A DNA stretch of 64,000 nucleotides. Origin: Pedobacter sp. Leaf170 (GTDB lineage Bacteria; Bacteroidota; Bacteroidia; Sphingobacteriales; Sphingobacteriaceae). Position 1 is the stretch's first letter. Every line of letters begins with the position of its first letter. A program made the translations under genes and the position numbers. Positions 56,777-63,873 of the stretch are shown piece by piece. Location of the stretch: contig NZ_CAKLBP010000005.1 of the NCBI RefSeq assembly GCF_920984665.1, positions 336,244 through 400,243 of the forward strand, given 5' to 3'. The notes beneath the pieces are model-generated. The model was not told the DNA's origin, made no database searches, and saw only the letters and a program-made list of their open reading frames with translations.

Positions 56777-57190
56777 TCAAAAGATCAAAACCAGTGTTCC
56801 CCCAATGATCAGCAGGGCACCAAAGAATACTTTCAGGGTAAGAGCTTCTTTCAGGAACACCATTGCAAGTATAATAGTTAGGGCAACACTCAACTTATCA
56901 ACAGGGGCGACCTGGGACACTTTCCCGATCTGCAAAGCCTTGTAGTAGAATATCCAGGACAAGCCGGTGGCAAGGCCAGATAAAAAAAGAAATAGCAGGT
57001 TATGCTTTGACAGTTCCGTAATTCCTTTAAGTTCGCCTCTGGCCATTACGATCCCCCAGGCTACAATCAGTATTACCACCGTTCGTATGGCAGTAGCCAA
57101 ATCAGAATTGACATTGGTTACGCCGACTTTTGCAAAGATGGCCGTAAGGGAAGCAAAGAAAGCTGATAATAGCGCGTAGATCCACCACAT
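56777..57190 (-). CDS. EamA-family transporter, single-domain
   Basis: A 137-residue membrane protein with five helices: it starts WWIYALLSAFFASLTAIFAKVG and contains GLSWIFYYKALQIGKVSQVAP and FLKEALTLKVFFGALLIIGG, a single EamA/DMT unit. Such half-size proteins normally work as dimers. It lies between the riboswitch-linked PAP2 remnant and enolase, so it is part of the fluoride-controlled transcript. Its substrate is not known. Confidence 0.82.
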   Translation of the reverse strand: MWWIYALLSAFFASLTAIFAKVGVTNVNSDLATAIRTVVILIVAWGIVMARGELKGITELSKHNLLFLFLSGLATGLSWIFYYKALQIGKVSQVAPVDKLSVALTIILAMVFLKEALTLKVFFGALLIIGGTLVLIF

Positions 57191-57210
57191 AGTTTTATGT
57201 TAATTTTCCG

Positions 57211-57749
57211 TTATTGAATAATTCCAAAGTAAATGAGTACAAGAACCGTTGCTCCGGCAATGATCCGGTAAATGCCGAACCAGCGGAAAGAATGCTTTTG
57301 AAGATAGGTGATGAAAGAGCGGATGGCCATCCATACATCCCACCCGCACCTGCTTTACTTAAATGAATGATCGTAGTTAGATTCGGTTCATGGGAAGGGC
57401 GTAGACGCTTAACGGTGTTTTTAATCAGTCCTGAAGCAATCTGATCTGCACTAGCAACTAGTAGCGCAATGGTAATAAGAACCTGCCAAATTTTTTTGCA
57501 GAAATTCTGGAAGAGGCAATAAATAATGAAGGCATAAAAAGGAAGCCAAAAACGCTTATCACTGGCCCAGTACATGATCGTATCCCAGAATGCATTATGG
57601 TGCTGATTTATCCACAAGAACCATTCAGTTTCAACCGGCAGGACCATTGCTAACACTGATCTCACTTTGGCAGACAGACAAAGTAAGACAAGCGCAATTA
57701 AGATAGCTGCCAGCAATAAGAGTTGAGAATTTATTTTTAATTTTTTCAC
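57211..57749 (-). pseudogene. PAP2/UppP chimera broken by a deletion
   Basis: The frame opens at GTG (57747-57749) with a normal PAP2 N-terminus: helices to residue 110, then KNTVKRLRPSHEPNL and GGMYGWPS, just where PSGH should complete the site. From about 57343 the minus strand instead encodes, in another frame, the end of an undecaprenyl-diphosphatase: [20 protein letters not shown] and [19 protein letters not shown], stop at 57211. The PAP2 frame runs out of phase to 57195. A deletion seems to have joined two neighbouring phosphatase genes, so neither is functional. Confidence 0.75.
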
Positions 57750-57796
57750 CTACAATACTTTGACCGGCAGATTTTATTACCTGCTGGAATTTCTAT

Positions 57797-57852
57797 TGTA
57801 GGCGCCATCAGCTTTTGAAAAAAGCGGTTGAATCGGAAGGACACCATTTCCG
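57797..57852 (-). promoter_or_regulatory. Fluoride riboswitch (crcB motif)
   Basis: Read on the minus strand, the leader starts CGGAAATGGTGTCC, followed by TTCCGATTCAACCGC, then a hairpin GCTTTT-TTC-AAAAGC and TGATGGCGCCTAC. All crcB-motif pieces are present: ATGG near the 5' end, pairing GGUGUC with GGCGCC, CGGAA with UUCCG, the AACCGC segment and GCUGAUGGCnCCUAC. The 3' strand CCUACAAUA (57794-57802) can also pair exactly with UAUUGUAGG (57749-57757), which overlaps the GTG start. This suggests fluoride frees the translation start. A consensus promoter places the transcript start at the aptamer's 5' end. Confidence 0.93.
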
Positions 57853-57857
57853 TATTG

Positions 57858-57888
57858 CAAATATAATACTAATAAAATGATGTGCAAA
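57858..57888 (-). promoter_or_regulatory. Promoter of the fluoride operon
   Basis: On the minus strand TTTG (57885-57888) and TATATTTG (57858-57865) are separated by exactly 19 nt, a full match to the Bacteroidota -33/-7 consensus. Transcription would start around 57852, at the first base of the riboswitch. Confidence 0.85.
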
Positions 57889-58087
57889 ATCTTAAAGTAG
57901 GTGTTGAGAATTTAATTTATCACTATTCCTCCTTATTTGAATACGAGAACCAGTTTCTTATTCTTCTACCGTTTAAACAAGCATCATATCACGGGATTAA
58001 AGCTTTTCTTAAACAAAATGAAACCGCCTGGAAATAACCATGTTATCTATATAGGAATTTTTTTTATAACCCTAAAAAATTAAAGTT

Positions 58088-58426
58088 ATGGGATACCATG
58101 AATGGAAAAACTGTATTGATGCATGCTTAAAGTGTGCTTCAATTTGCAATCATTGTGCAAGTTCATGCACTCAGGAAGAAGACGTGAAAATGATGGCGCG
58201 GTGTATTGAGCTTGATATGCAATGTGCAGCCATCTGCTACTCTGCCGCTCAATTGATGAGTATGGGTAGCTCTTTTGCTCAAGACATTTGCCGTATTTGC
58301 GCAGATATTTGCCAGCAATGCGGAGATGAGTGTAGTAATCATCATACCCAGCATTGTCAGGAATGTGCAGATGCTTGTAAGGCTTGTGCGGAAGAATGCA
58401 GAAGAATGACAGGAGTAGCTGCTTAA
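58088..58426 (+). CDS. Four-helix-bundle copper-storage-like protein (DUF326/Csp)
   Basis: A 112-residue soluble protein with 17 Cys at helix-like spacings: CIDACLKCASICNHCASSC, CIELDMQCAAIC, CRICADICQQCGDEC and CQECADACKACAEEC. This pattern is that of DUF326/Csp proteins, in which Cys lining a four-helix bundle hold Cu(I). There is no signal peptide, so it is a cytosolic store. It lies alone at the edge of the fluoride operon, on the opposite strand. Confidence 0.88.
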   Translation: MGYHEWKNCIDACLKCASICNHCASSCTQEEDVKMMARCIELDMQCAAICYSAAQLMSMGSSFAQDICRICADICQQCGDECSNHHTQHCQECADACKACAEECRRMTGVAA

Positions 58427-58532
58427 GATGCCAATCACCGTGAGCATTAATTGATTAAGGGCAGCATTCTAGTTGCCCTTTCATTTTTATAAATAGGCAA
58501 ATTTATTCCATTCATTTTATTTTCATTATTCC

Positions 58533-58649
58533 CTACTTTCCTGATAATAGATTGTGACCAAATGCCGATGCCTTTAACCAAAGTAACCGTTCCACATAAG
58601 CATTAAATATCTCTTTTTCTTTTTGCTGATTATCATAAACCCATTCCAT
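58533..58649 (-). CDS. Possible 38-residue peptide or coding remnant
   Basis: The minus-strand frame from ATG (58647-58649) to TAG (58533-58535) gives MEWVYDNQQKEKEIFNAYVE and then RLLWLKASAFGHNLLSGK. Composition is coding-like and amphipathic. It has no family I recognise and no clear start signals. It could be the tail of a decayed gene. Otherwise I see little in the 58427-58850 stretch. Confidence 0.25.
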   Translation of the reverse strand: MEWVYDNQQKEKEIFNAYVERLLWLKASAFGHNLLSGK

Positions 58650-58856
58650 TATTCAAATCAGAATTTTAGTTTTTGATGATGAGTTTTTGATAATTTGGAT
58701 TACAAAAAAACGAAGGTATTCGTGTAAGCCATTATAGTTATTCCACTATTTCTTAATAGTGGTTAAACCAACTTTAAATCCTTATCAATAAAATTTTTTA
58801 TGGGATACAAATGCAGATTGGGGAATTGAAGTCATTATTTAATACTTTGATTTATG

Positions 58857-59046
58857 TTACTGTTTAGAATCAATTCCTTTGCGAAACTTAGTAAAATAAG
58901 TTTCCAGACTCATTGGCTCCCTACCTGTAATATGTTCAACGGGCTGTGCTTATCGGAGAAACTTCTCCTGCAGCGATGGCCAGGTAAGATCCTATCCAAG
59001 TTTCCACCTCCCATGCGGGAGCACCAAGTTCATTACGCCATCGCGT
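58857..59046 (-). pseudogene. C-terminal remnant of an NmrA-type NAD(P)-binding oxidoreductase
   Basis: The minus strand reads NELGAPAWEVETWIGSYLAI and AAGEVSPISTAR, then shifts frame to VEHITGREPMSLETYFTK and FRKGIDSKQ before TAA at 58857-58859. The WEVETWxSSYLAIAxGE and TGREPxSLExYF blocks belong to the end of NmrA/SDR-atypical proteins. The N-terminal Rossmann part is missing. It is a frameshifted remnant bordering the retron region. Confidence 0.65.
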
Positions 59047-59233
59047 TCTTTATATACCTTAACTCCTGAAATCTAAGCTTCATTTCTAAGACTTAAAGAT
59101 AAATCTAAAAAGCCTATTTTGACATTACCTAGAATTACAACGCCTTGATGGGATTTAGGCGAAAACCTTCGGACTTCCAAGGCATGTAGTAAACAAATTT
59201 TATTGCTCTGTTAAAATATTTTTTATTAAATAT
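59047..59233. other. Short non-coding stretch before the retron promoter
   Basis: No gene or strong repeat is visible here. Sequence becomes clearly A/T-rich at its right end, where the consensus promoter of the retron transcript begins. Confidence 0.4.
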
Positions 59234-59264
59234 TTTGTACTGTCAGGAATATTATTTACTTTTG
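59234..59264 (+). promoter_or_regulatory. Consensus promoter of the retron transcript
   Basis: TTTG at 59234-59237 and TACTTTTG at 59257-59264 are spaced by 19 nt, a perfect match to the Bacteroidota consensus. Transcription would start at about 59270, leaving some 340 nt of untranslated sequence before the first gene, far longer than needed for a leader. Confidence 0.85.
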
Positions 59265-59270
59265 TATCAT

Positions 59271-59560
59271 AGTTCTTTGAAACGCTTTTAAAGCTAATGT
59301 AATTTATTCAAATCGTAAAGTGTAGCAATACACAACCTTTTAAGGTAGTTAGGTGATCATGACTTTTCACAACCTCAACAGAACACGAATCAGCCCCAGG
59401 CTGTAACGAGTGACTTGACAAGTGAATGTTCAAACTTATTCCAATCAATACAATGTAGTAGTACTGGGTATAATCAAATCATCACTGTTTTCTTTTTTTT
59501 GGGAAGCAGGATTCCGTAGGGGTGCAGCAGTGAACAACGTTTATGAATTTAATTACAGCA
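59271..59560 (+). ncRNA. Candidate retron msr-msd RNA
   Basis: This stretch is transcribed from the consensus promoter and has no open frame of note. Its ends can pair: GCT-(AAT)-GTAATT-(T)-ATTCA at 59293-59310 with TGAAT-(TT)-AATTAC-AGC at 59544-59559, as expected for the a1/a2 arms. A TAGC (priming-type guanine at 59325) follows the first arm by 15 nt. Internal hairpins: ACCTT/AAGGT (59335-59346), CAGCC/GGCTG (59391-59403), ACTTG/CAAGT (59413-59423) and TCACTG/CAGTGA (59482-59487 with 59528-59533). I could not trace one long msd stem by eye, so the exact msr/msd limits are open. Confidence 0.6.
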
Positions 59561-59611
59561 TGATTGTAGAAGAGGGAAGGCAATTTCGCCCCAATTAAAT
59601 TCAAAACAGTT

Positions 59612-59851
59612 ATGCAAAACCATAGCAATAAAAGCACCGATGACTTAATACAAGGTATTAAGGACATCCTTTCAAAAAGCCGTTGTTCATTCTCAAGTGA
59701 AGAACAAGTACTCCTAGAAGGCTGTATAGAAAAGTTAAAAGCTTTAAAGTCGGAACCTAACGTTCAGAACAAAGCAAAAGATTTTATATCGATACTAGGA
59801 ATGATCTCAAGAGTATTTACTATTGTTGATCATTTTAAGGACTTATTTTAA
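59612..59851 (+). CDS. 79-residue protein of the retron operon, unknown function
   Basis: A soluble, mostly helical product: MQNHSNKSTDDLIQGIKDIL, then SSEEQVLLEGCIEKLKAL and KDFISILGMISRVFTIVDHF. The C-terminal third is amphipathic to hydrophobic and could contact a membrane or partner. No catalytic motif is visible. It is the first gene on the promoter-plus-ncRNA transcript and is followed 31 nt later by the Xre gene. It may be the effector or an effector subunit of the retron, which is inference from position. Confidence 0.65.
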   Translation: MQNHSNKSTDDLIQGIKDILSKSRCSFSSEEQVLLEGCIEKLKALKSEPNVQNKAKDFISILGMISRVFTIVDHFKDLF

Positions 59852-59882
59852 TTTGACACTCCTACTTTAATCTATTTTTACC

Positions 59883-60167
59883 ATGGATATAGGAAAAACA
59901 ATAAAAGAAACTAGGATAAGCAAAGGCTTTAAACAAAATGATTTTGCTCAAAAATGTGATCTCACTCAAGCTTATTTATCTAAAATAGAAAGTAATCAAA
60001 AAGAACCGGCCCTTTCTGTACTAAAGACAATTGCTCAAAATTTAGGTGTACCATTACCAGTTTTGTTTTTTTTGTCTTTAACTACTGATGATATTGATCC
60101 AAAAAAACAGGATTCTTTTGATATGCTTTTACCATCTATTAAAGGCTTAATTAGTAACTTTTTTTAA
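59883..60167 (+). CDS. Xre-family HTH regulator of the retron operon
   Basis: A 94-residue protein. Residues 1-65 are a classic Xre/Cro HTH: IGKTIKETRISKGFKQNDFA, DLTQAYLSKIESNQKEPAL and TIAQNLGVPLPVLF. The tail (about 66-94) contains a small acidic and then hydrophobic helix. Its stop is one base before the reverse-transcriptase start, so the two are translationally coupled. An Xre-type protein is a known accessory of one retron type in published classifications (type VI, as I recall). It may bind msDNA or repress the operon. Confidence 0.88.
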   Translation: MDIGKTIKETRISKGFKQNDFAQKCDLTQAYLSKIESNQKEPALSVLKTIAQNLGVPLPVLFFLSLTTDDIDPKKQDSFDMLLPSIKGLISNFF

Positions 60168-60168
60168 G

Positions 60169-61041
60169 ATGGCCCTGGATGTCATTAAGCTTTGTAAAAT
60201 CTTATGTGTTTCTCCTGCTAATCTCGATCTAGTATTAAAAGAGATAGATAAATATTACTATTTAATAAGTAATCCTAAAATCAATAAGAAAACCGGGTTA
60301 CAGTTTATAGACAAATTAGGAAAACCTAGGACTAGAGATCTTTACCCAAGTAAAGGAATATTAAAAGACATACAAGTAAAGCTATACCATAGAATTTTAA
60401 AGCCTATAAAATTACCATCTTATGCCTTTGGTGGAATTGAAAAAAGAGATAATATATTAAATGCAAAAACCCACCAGGGAAACAAATTCTTCTTTAATAC
60501 TGATCTTAGAAACTATTATCCCTCAATTGATCATAAGCAGGTTTTTTCAATGCTGGTTAGCAGGGGATTTACAACTTCGATTGCAAGTACAATAACAAAG
60601 CTTACAACATTTAAAGGACAACTTCCGCAAGGAACATCAACTTCACCCTATATAGCTAATCTGGTATTTGTAAATACCGGCAATCAATTAAAAAAATTAG
60701 CTGATAAATACAACTTAACTTTTACAACTTTTGTTGATGATATAACATTATCATCTAAGACTGATTTTCAAGAGATAGTTCCAGAGATAATTGAGATTAT
60801 AACATCTAATGGCTTTTTAATAAGCCACGATAAAACATTTTATCAAACTTCTATGCCTAAAGTTACTAATGTAATAGTAATGAACAACGGGATATATTTA
60901 AGCAAAACGTATAAAGAAAAGATTGATGGATTTGAGGATAAAACAATCCCTACTGCTAAAGGAACTATTAATTATTACAAAAGAGTTCAAAAAATCAGCA
61001 ATACGAAATCTTCTCAAATCAAAAAAAAGCTACTAGGGTAG
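60169..61041 (+). CDS. Retron-type reverse transcriptase
   Basis: A 290-residue reverse transcriptase with all palm motifs. It has FGGIEKRDNILNAKTHQGNK at about 87-106, which includes the retron-specific NAxxH (Asn98-His102), and FFFNTDLRNYYPSID (first Asp, about 107-121). LPQGTSTSPYIANL lies at 152-165, FVDDITLS (catalytic Asp pair) at 188-195, and ISHDKTFYQ near 218. VTNVIVMN at 232-239 sits where retrons have VTG. Length is at the short end for retron RTs and there is no fused domain. It synthesises msDNA from an adjacent RNA; the candidate RNA lies upstream of the two small genes. Confidence 0.93.
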   Translation: MALDVIKLCKILCVSPANLDLVLKEIDKYYYLISNPKINKKTGLQFIDKLGKPRTRDLYPSKGILKDIQVKLYHRILKPIKLPSYAFGGIEKRDNILNAKTHQGNKFFFNTDLRNYYPSIDHKQVFSMLVSRGFTTSIASTITKLTTFKGQLPQGTSTSPYIANLVFVNTGNQLKKLADKYNLTFTTFVDDITLSSKTDFQEIVPEIIEIITSNGFLISHDKTFYQTSMPKVTNVIVMNNGIYLSKTYKEKIDGFEDKTIPTAKGTINYYKRVQKISNTKSSQIKKKLLG

Positions 61042-61096
61042 CTTCCAGATCATCAAAATTAACTTGTAAATTTTTATAATCTTAAAACCAAATAGT

Positions 61097-61381
61097 ATGA
61101 ATGAAAACCGATTTGAAGAAGAGGACTTAAATGACTTCTTGATTGAACTAGTTCAATTAAATTGCCTGGATAATCCTGCTCTAGGAATAACTAAGCTTGT
61201 AATATCAAAAGGATATAAGGAGTTATCGCCAAAGCAACAGTATGTATTTAAGGAAGGTATTGATTACCATTATACAGACAAATGTGTAAGATGTGATAAT
61301 GATATTCCCTGGTCTGAAATGTCAGCTGCAGAAGATCATGAAATGTGCAGCTGGTGCGCTAAACTAAGTGAAAACGATTAA
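61097..61381 (+). CDS. Small zinc-ribbon protein downstream of the retron RT
   Basis: A 94-residue acidic protein. The N-terminal half is helical (EEEDLNDFLIELVQLNCLD). The C-terminus carries a four-Cys zinc ribbon, CVRCDNDIP at about 63-71 and CSWCAKL at about 84-90. It starts 55 nt after the RT stop on the same strand without an obvious terminator, so it may belong to the retron transcript. Function unknown. Confidence 0.65.
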   Translation: MNENRFEEEDLNDFLIELVQLNCLDNPALGITKLVISKGYKELSPKQQYVFKEGIDYHYTDKCVRCDNDIPWSEMSAAEDHEMCSWCAKLSEND

Positions 61382-61399
61382 TTAATTAATACCTTAAGA

Positions 61400-61702
61400 A
61401 TGAATAATACAGAAGTATTTGAAGAGGCAAAAAAACGTATAGATATAGCTTGTGAGGCAAAAGATTTCAATCTATTAGACTTATCTGATTTAGGATTTGA
61501 AAAAGAAGATATCAAAGACGGCCGGTTAATACATTACTTATTTAGTCTTGACGTAGACACTGAAAATAAGATAGAAATAGATTTCAGATGTTATGATCAA
61601 TCTGGCCCTTTTCAAAATGCTTCAGATATGAATAAATTTGTAGTACAATTAAAAGGTAAAGATAAGATTATAGAAAGTTATCAAAATTCATATGAAGACT
61701 AG
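61400..61702 (+). CDS. 100-residue hypothetical protein downstream of the retron
   Basis: An acidic, soluble protein: TEVFEEAKKRIDIACEAKDF, DLGFEKEDIKDGRLIHYLFS, KIEIDFRCYDQSGPFQN and VQLKGKDKIIESY. It has no signal peptide, membrane segment or motif I recognise. It follows the zinc-ribbon gene by 18 nt, so the two are co-transcribed. Confidence 0.6.
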   Translation: MNNTEVFEEAKKRIDIACEAKDFNLLDLSDLGFEKEDIKDGRLIHYLFSLDVDTENKIEIDFRCYDQSGPFQNASDMNKFVVQLKGKDKIIESYQNSYED

Positions 61703-61845
61703 ACTTTTTTCGTAAATCCAGAATCAGTCGAAGGTGATAAGCCACTAGTGAGGGCGGGATTTTCTTTAAGTTCAATGACCCTTAAATTAATCCCTCCATC
61801 TAGCCATGGCGCCACATGAGCAGACGACCATATCATACTGGCCAT
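61699..61845 (-). CDS. Possible 48-residue peptide, convergent to the retron genes
   Basis: A minus-strand frame from ATG (61843-61845) to TAG (61699-61701) gives MASMIWSSAHVAPWLDGGIN, then LRVIELKENPALTSGLSPST and DSGFTKKV. Composition is coding-like, but there is no ribosome site, no family and the frame could be chance. Apart from this and the hairpin at 61879-61903, I see nothing in 61703-62167. Confidence 0.2.
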   Translation of the reverse strand: MASMIWSSAHVAPWLDGGINLRVIELKENPALTSGLSPSTDSGFTKKV

Positions 61846-61878
61846 TGCTAGTTAGTAAATTTCCACATTTAAATATAC

Positions 61879-61903
61879 AGCCTGATTTAATTTTAATCAG
61901 GCT
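61879..61903. terminator. Hairpin between the retron and HNH/HEPN units
   Basis: AGCCTGATT (61879-61887) and AATCAGGCT (61895-61903) pair perfectly over 9 bp with a 7-nt A/T loop. It lies about 175 nt past the last retron-side gene. It is likely to separate the two transcription units, in either direction. Confidence 0.6.
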
Positions 61904-62167
61904 TATCGACTAAGATATCTTAGCGATAGTAAAAAAGTGAGGGGGCGAATGAAAATACGCACTGCATTGTAGCAAGAACAGTTCTAGAAATTCGCTATTG
62001 CGTCTATTTAATTTATTATTCATATTATGTGATCTAATTTTCTAAAGTACAAATGTCTTAAAATCTGCAGCTAAAAGAAAAGATCGCACGTCCAGTTATT
62101 ACTGACCTAATGATTACAATAAAAGAAGATATTAATGTAATTCATTAACTTACACCATAAAAAATAT

Positions 62168-62836
62168 ATGAGCTGTTATATCTGTGGGCAACCTGCAACA
62201 TCACAAGAACACGCACCTGCTAGATGCTTTTTTCCTAAAGGCGAAGTAAAAGGCAAATTGACTAAGGTTGACTCTTGCACTGAACACAACGAGGAAACTT
62301 CTAAAGATGATGAATATGTGAGAAATATTATTGCAATGACAATTGGTAATAATGGAATTGCACTATCTCATTTCCTACAAAGTTGTTTAAAGTCATTTAT
62401 AAAAAGCCCAAAACTTTTATCTGTTACTACTAAAGTTAGAAAGCAAGTTTACGTTCAGGAAAAAGATCAAAAGGAAATTAAACCAACATACGCATTCCAA
62501 ATTGACAGACAAAGAATTGACTTAGTGATGCGAAAAATTGCCTATGCAACATATTTTAAAAAATATGGCACCAGTTGGAATAGAGAGTTGGCTATTGGAA
62601 CAGAATACCTTCTCAACAAAGAAATGACACCAGATGACTTTGGCTTACTTATTAAAAGCGCCAAATCCGAATTAGAATCACCGACATTTGAAGGAACAAA
62701 TCAGGAAGTTTTTAAATTTTCATTTCAGCAAGCAGAATCAGACGATACAAACGATCAAGTTTTGATAATGAAATTTTATGAAGGTTTTGAAGTTTGGGTT
62801 TTTGCACAAGCTGACACCACTGGACCTAAATTATAA
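62168..62836 (+). CDS. HNH-like endonuclease protein
   Basis: A 222-residue protein beginning CYICGQPATSQEHAPARCFF, with a CxxC at residues 3-6 and His near 14. A second metal pair is in SCTEHNEETSKDDEYV near 37-52. This CxxC-H-CxxHN layout is the treble-clef HNH arrangement of restriction- and abortive-infection-type nucleases. The rest (about 60-222) is helical and unrecognised. The gene is 6 nt from a HEPN-like gene, so the two probably form a nuclease/partner or toxin/antitoxin pair. Confidence 0.7.
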   Translation: MSCYICGQPATSQEHAPARCFFPKGEVKGKLTKVDSCTEHNEETSKDDEYVRNIIAMTIGNNGIALSHFLQSCLKSFIKSPKLLSVTTKVRKQVYVQEKDQKEIKPTYAFQIDRQRIDLVMRKIAYATYFKKYGTSWNRELAIGTEYLLNKEMTPDDFGLLIKSAKSELESPTFEGTNQEVFKFSFQQAESDDTNDQVLIMKFYEGFEVWVFAQADTTGPKL

Positions 62837-62842
62837 AATAGT

Positions 62843-63616
62843 ATGGACGATTATCAAGCACAAATTGAAAGACTTAAAAACTTAATGACAAGTGCCGCAA
62901 CAGACTTAGCTATTGACGAACAAAATGAAAGTGAATACAAGCAATTAAGACAATCATTACTTCGACAAGATAAATTCAAAAAATTAGCTCCAAGATTTAT
63001 AACAACTTGCGGAACGCTCAAAGAATTTAAAAGAGACATGCAAACCGTTTCGCAACAATATGCAGGAAGGAGGACCCATATTGCAAATGCTTTTTATGCC
63101 CTTATTAACTCGCTATATGGAACTGAAACAATGGCGGACGCAATTGCAGATATTGTTCAACAGGTAGACTTTGGCCAACTAAACCTTTTACCTCAAGACA
63201 TTCAAGATAAGGGTCGAGAAATGTCTGATGTATATTTATACTTATACTGCATTGAAAACTCATTACGAATTTTTATTGGTGAAATAATGAAAAAAGAAAC
63301 TGTTACAGTTCCAACAAAGGTTCAAGAAACAATCAATAAAATGAAACAAAGTGAACAGGAAAGTAAATACCTGCCTGTTCGAGGTGAAAGTGATTTGTTT
63401 TATTGTGACTTTATTCAACTTGGGAAAATAATCATTGCAAACTGGAATATTTTCGGTAAATATTTTCCGAATAAGAATGAACACTGGTTGAATGTAATGA
63501 TTGACGAACTCTATAAAATTAGGTGTTTGGTGGCACATAATAGTTTTGTAGGCGAACACGAAAGACAAAGCCTTAAGGTATATTACAAGAATATAACATT
63601 GCAACTAAAACTATAA
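62843..63616 (+). CDS. HEPN-like protein, possible RNase
   Basis: A 257-residue soluble protein. The C-terminal part contains LYKIRCLVAHNSFVGEHERQ near residue 224 (seen as RCLVAHNS), an R-x4-H motif in the form typical of HEPN ribonucleases. The N-terminal two-thirds is helical, with YLYLYCIENSLRIFIGEIMKK near 131 (part CIENSLRIFI), as in other HEPN-containing defence proteins. It follows the HNH-like gene by 6 nt. RNase toxicity in phage defence is plausible but untested. Confidence 0.65.
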   Translation: MDDYQAQIERLKNLMTSAATDLAIDEQNESEYKQLRQSLLRQDKFKKLAPRFITTCGTLKEFKRDMQTVSQQYAGRRTHIANAFYALINSLYGTETMADAIADIVQQVDFGQLNLLPQDIQDKGREMSDVYLYLYCIENSLRIFIGEIMKKETVTVPTKVQETINKMKQSEQESKYLPVRGESDLFYCDFIQLGKIIIANWNIFGKYFPNKNEHWLNVMIDELYKIRCLVAHNSFVGEHERQSLKVYYKNITLQLKL

Positions 63617-63708
63617 CAAAAAGAAATTGACTTTAAATGGATTGATATAAAAGAAACGCCAAAGGACTTTATAAATGAACGTTTACTAAAAGATTGAGTA
63701 TATAATTG

Positions 63709-63873
63709 TTATTTCCATGCAGGATTGTTCTTCCAGTCAGCAGGAAAGCCCATATCAGCTACATCGATTCCTGGATATAAATTTATAAGTGCTTCTACTT
63801 TTAAGATTAAAGTATGTTGTGGATTTATTGCACTAAGTAATCTGGCTATAACTGATATAATACCATATACTGT
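63709..63873 (-). pseudogene. C-terminal fragment of an Abi_2-family gene, cut by an IS element
   Basis: The minus strand from 63873 to TAA at 63709-63711 reads YGIISVIARLLSAINPQHT, LILKVEALINLYPGIDVADM and GFPADWKNNPAWK. The YPxID...MGFPxDWxxxPxW ending is that of Abi_2 (AbiD/AbiF-like) abortive-infection proteins. The rest of the gene is missing: at 63874 the sequence changes into the end of an IS3-family element. The insertion therefore split an abortive-infection gene. Confidence 0.7.

Noticed and set aside
58854..59069. 71-codon plus-strand frame
   Set aside because: It is antisense to a recognisable NmrA-type C-terminus, so the minus strand explains the coding bias.
59413..59423. ACTTGACAAGT palindrome as an Xre operator
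   Set aside because: It lies about 145 nt inside the transcript, far from the promoter; an RNA hairpin in the retron leader is a better reading.
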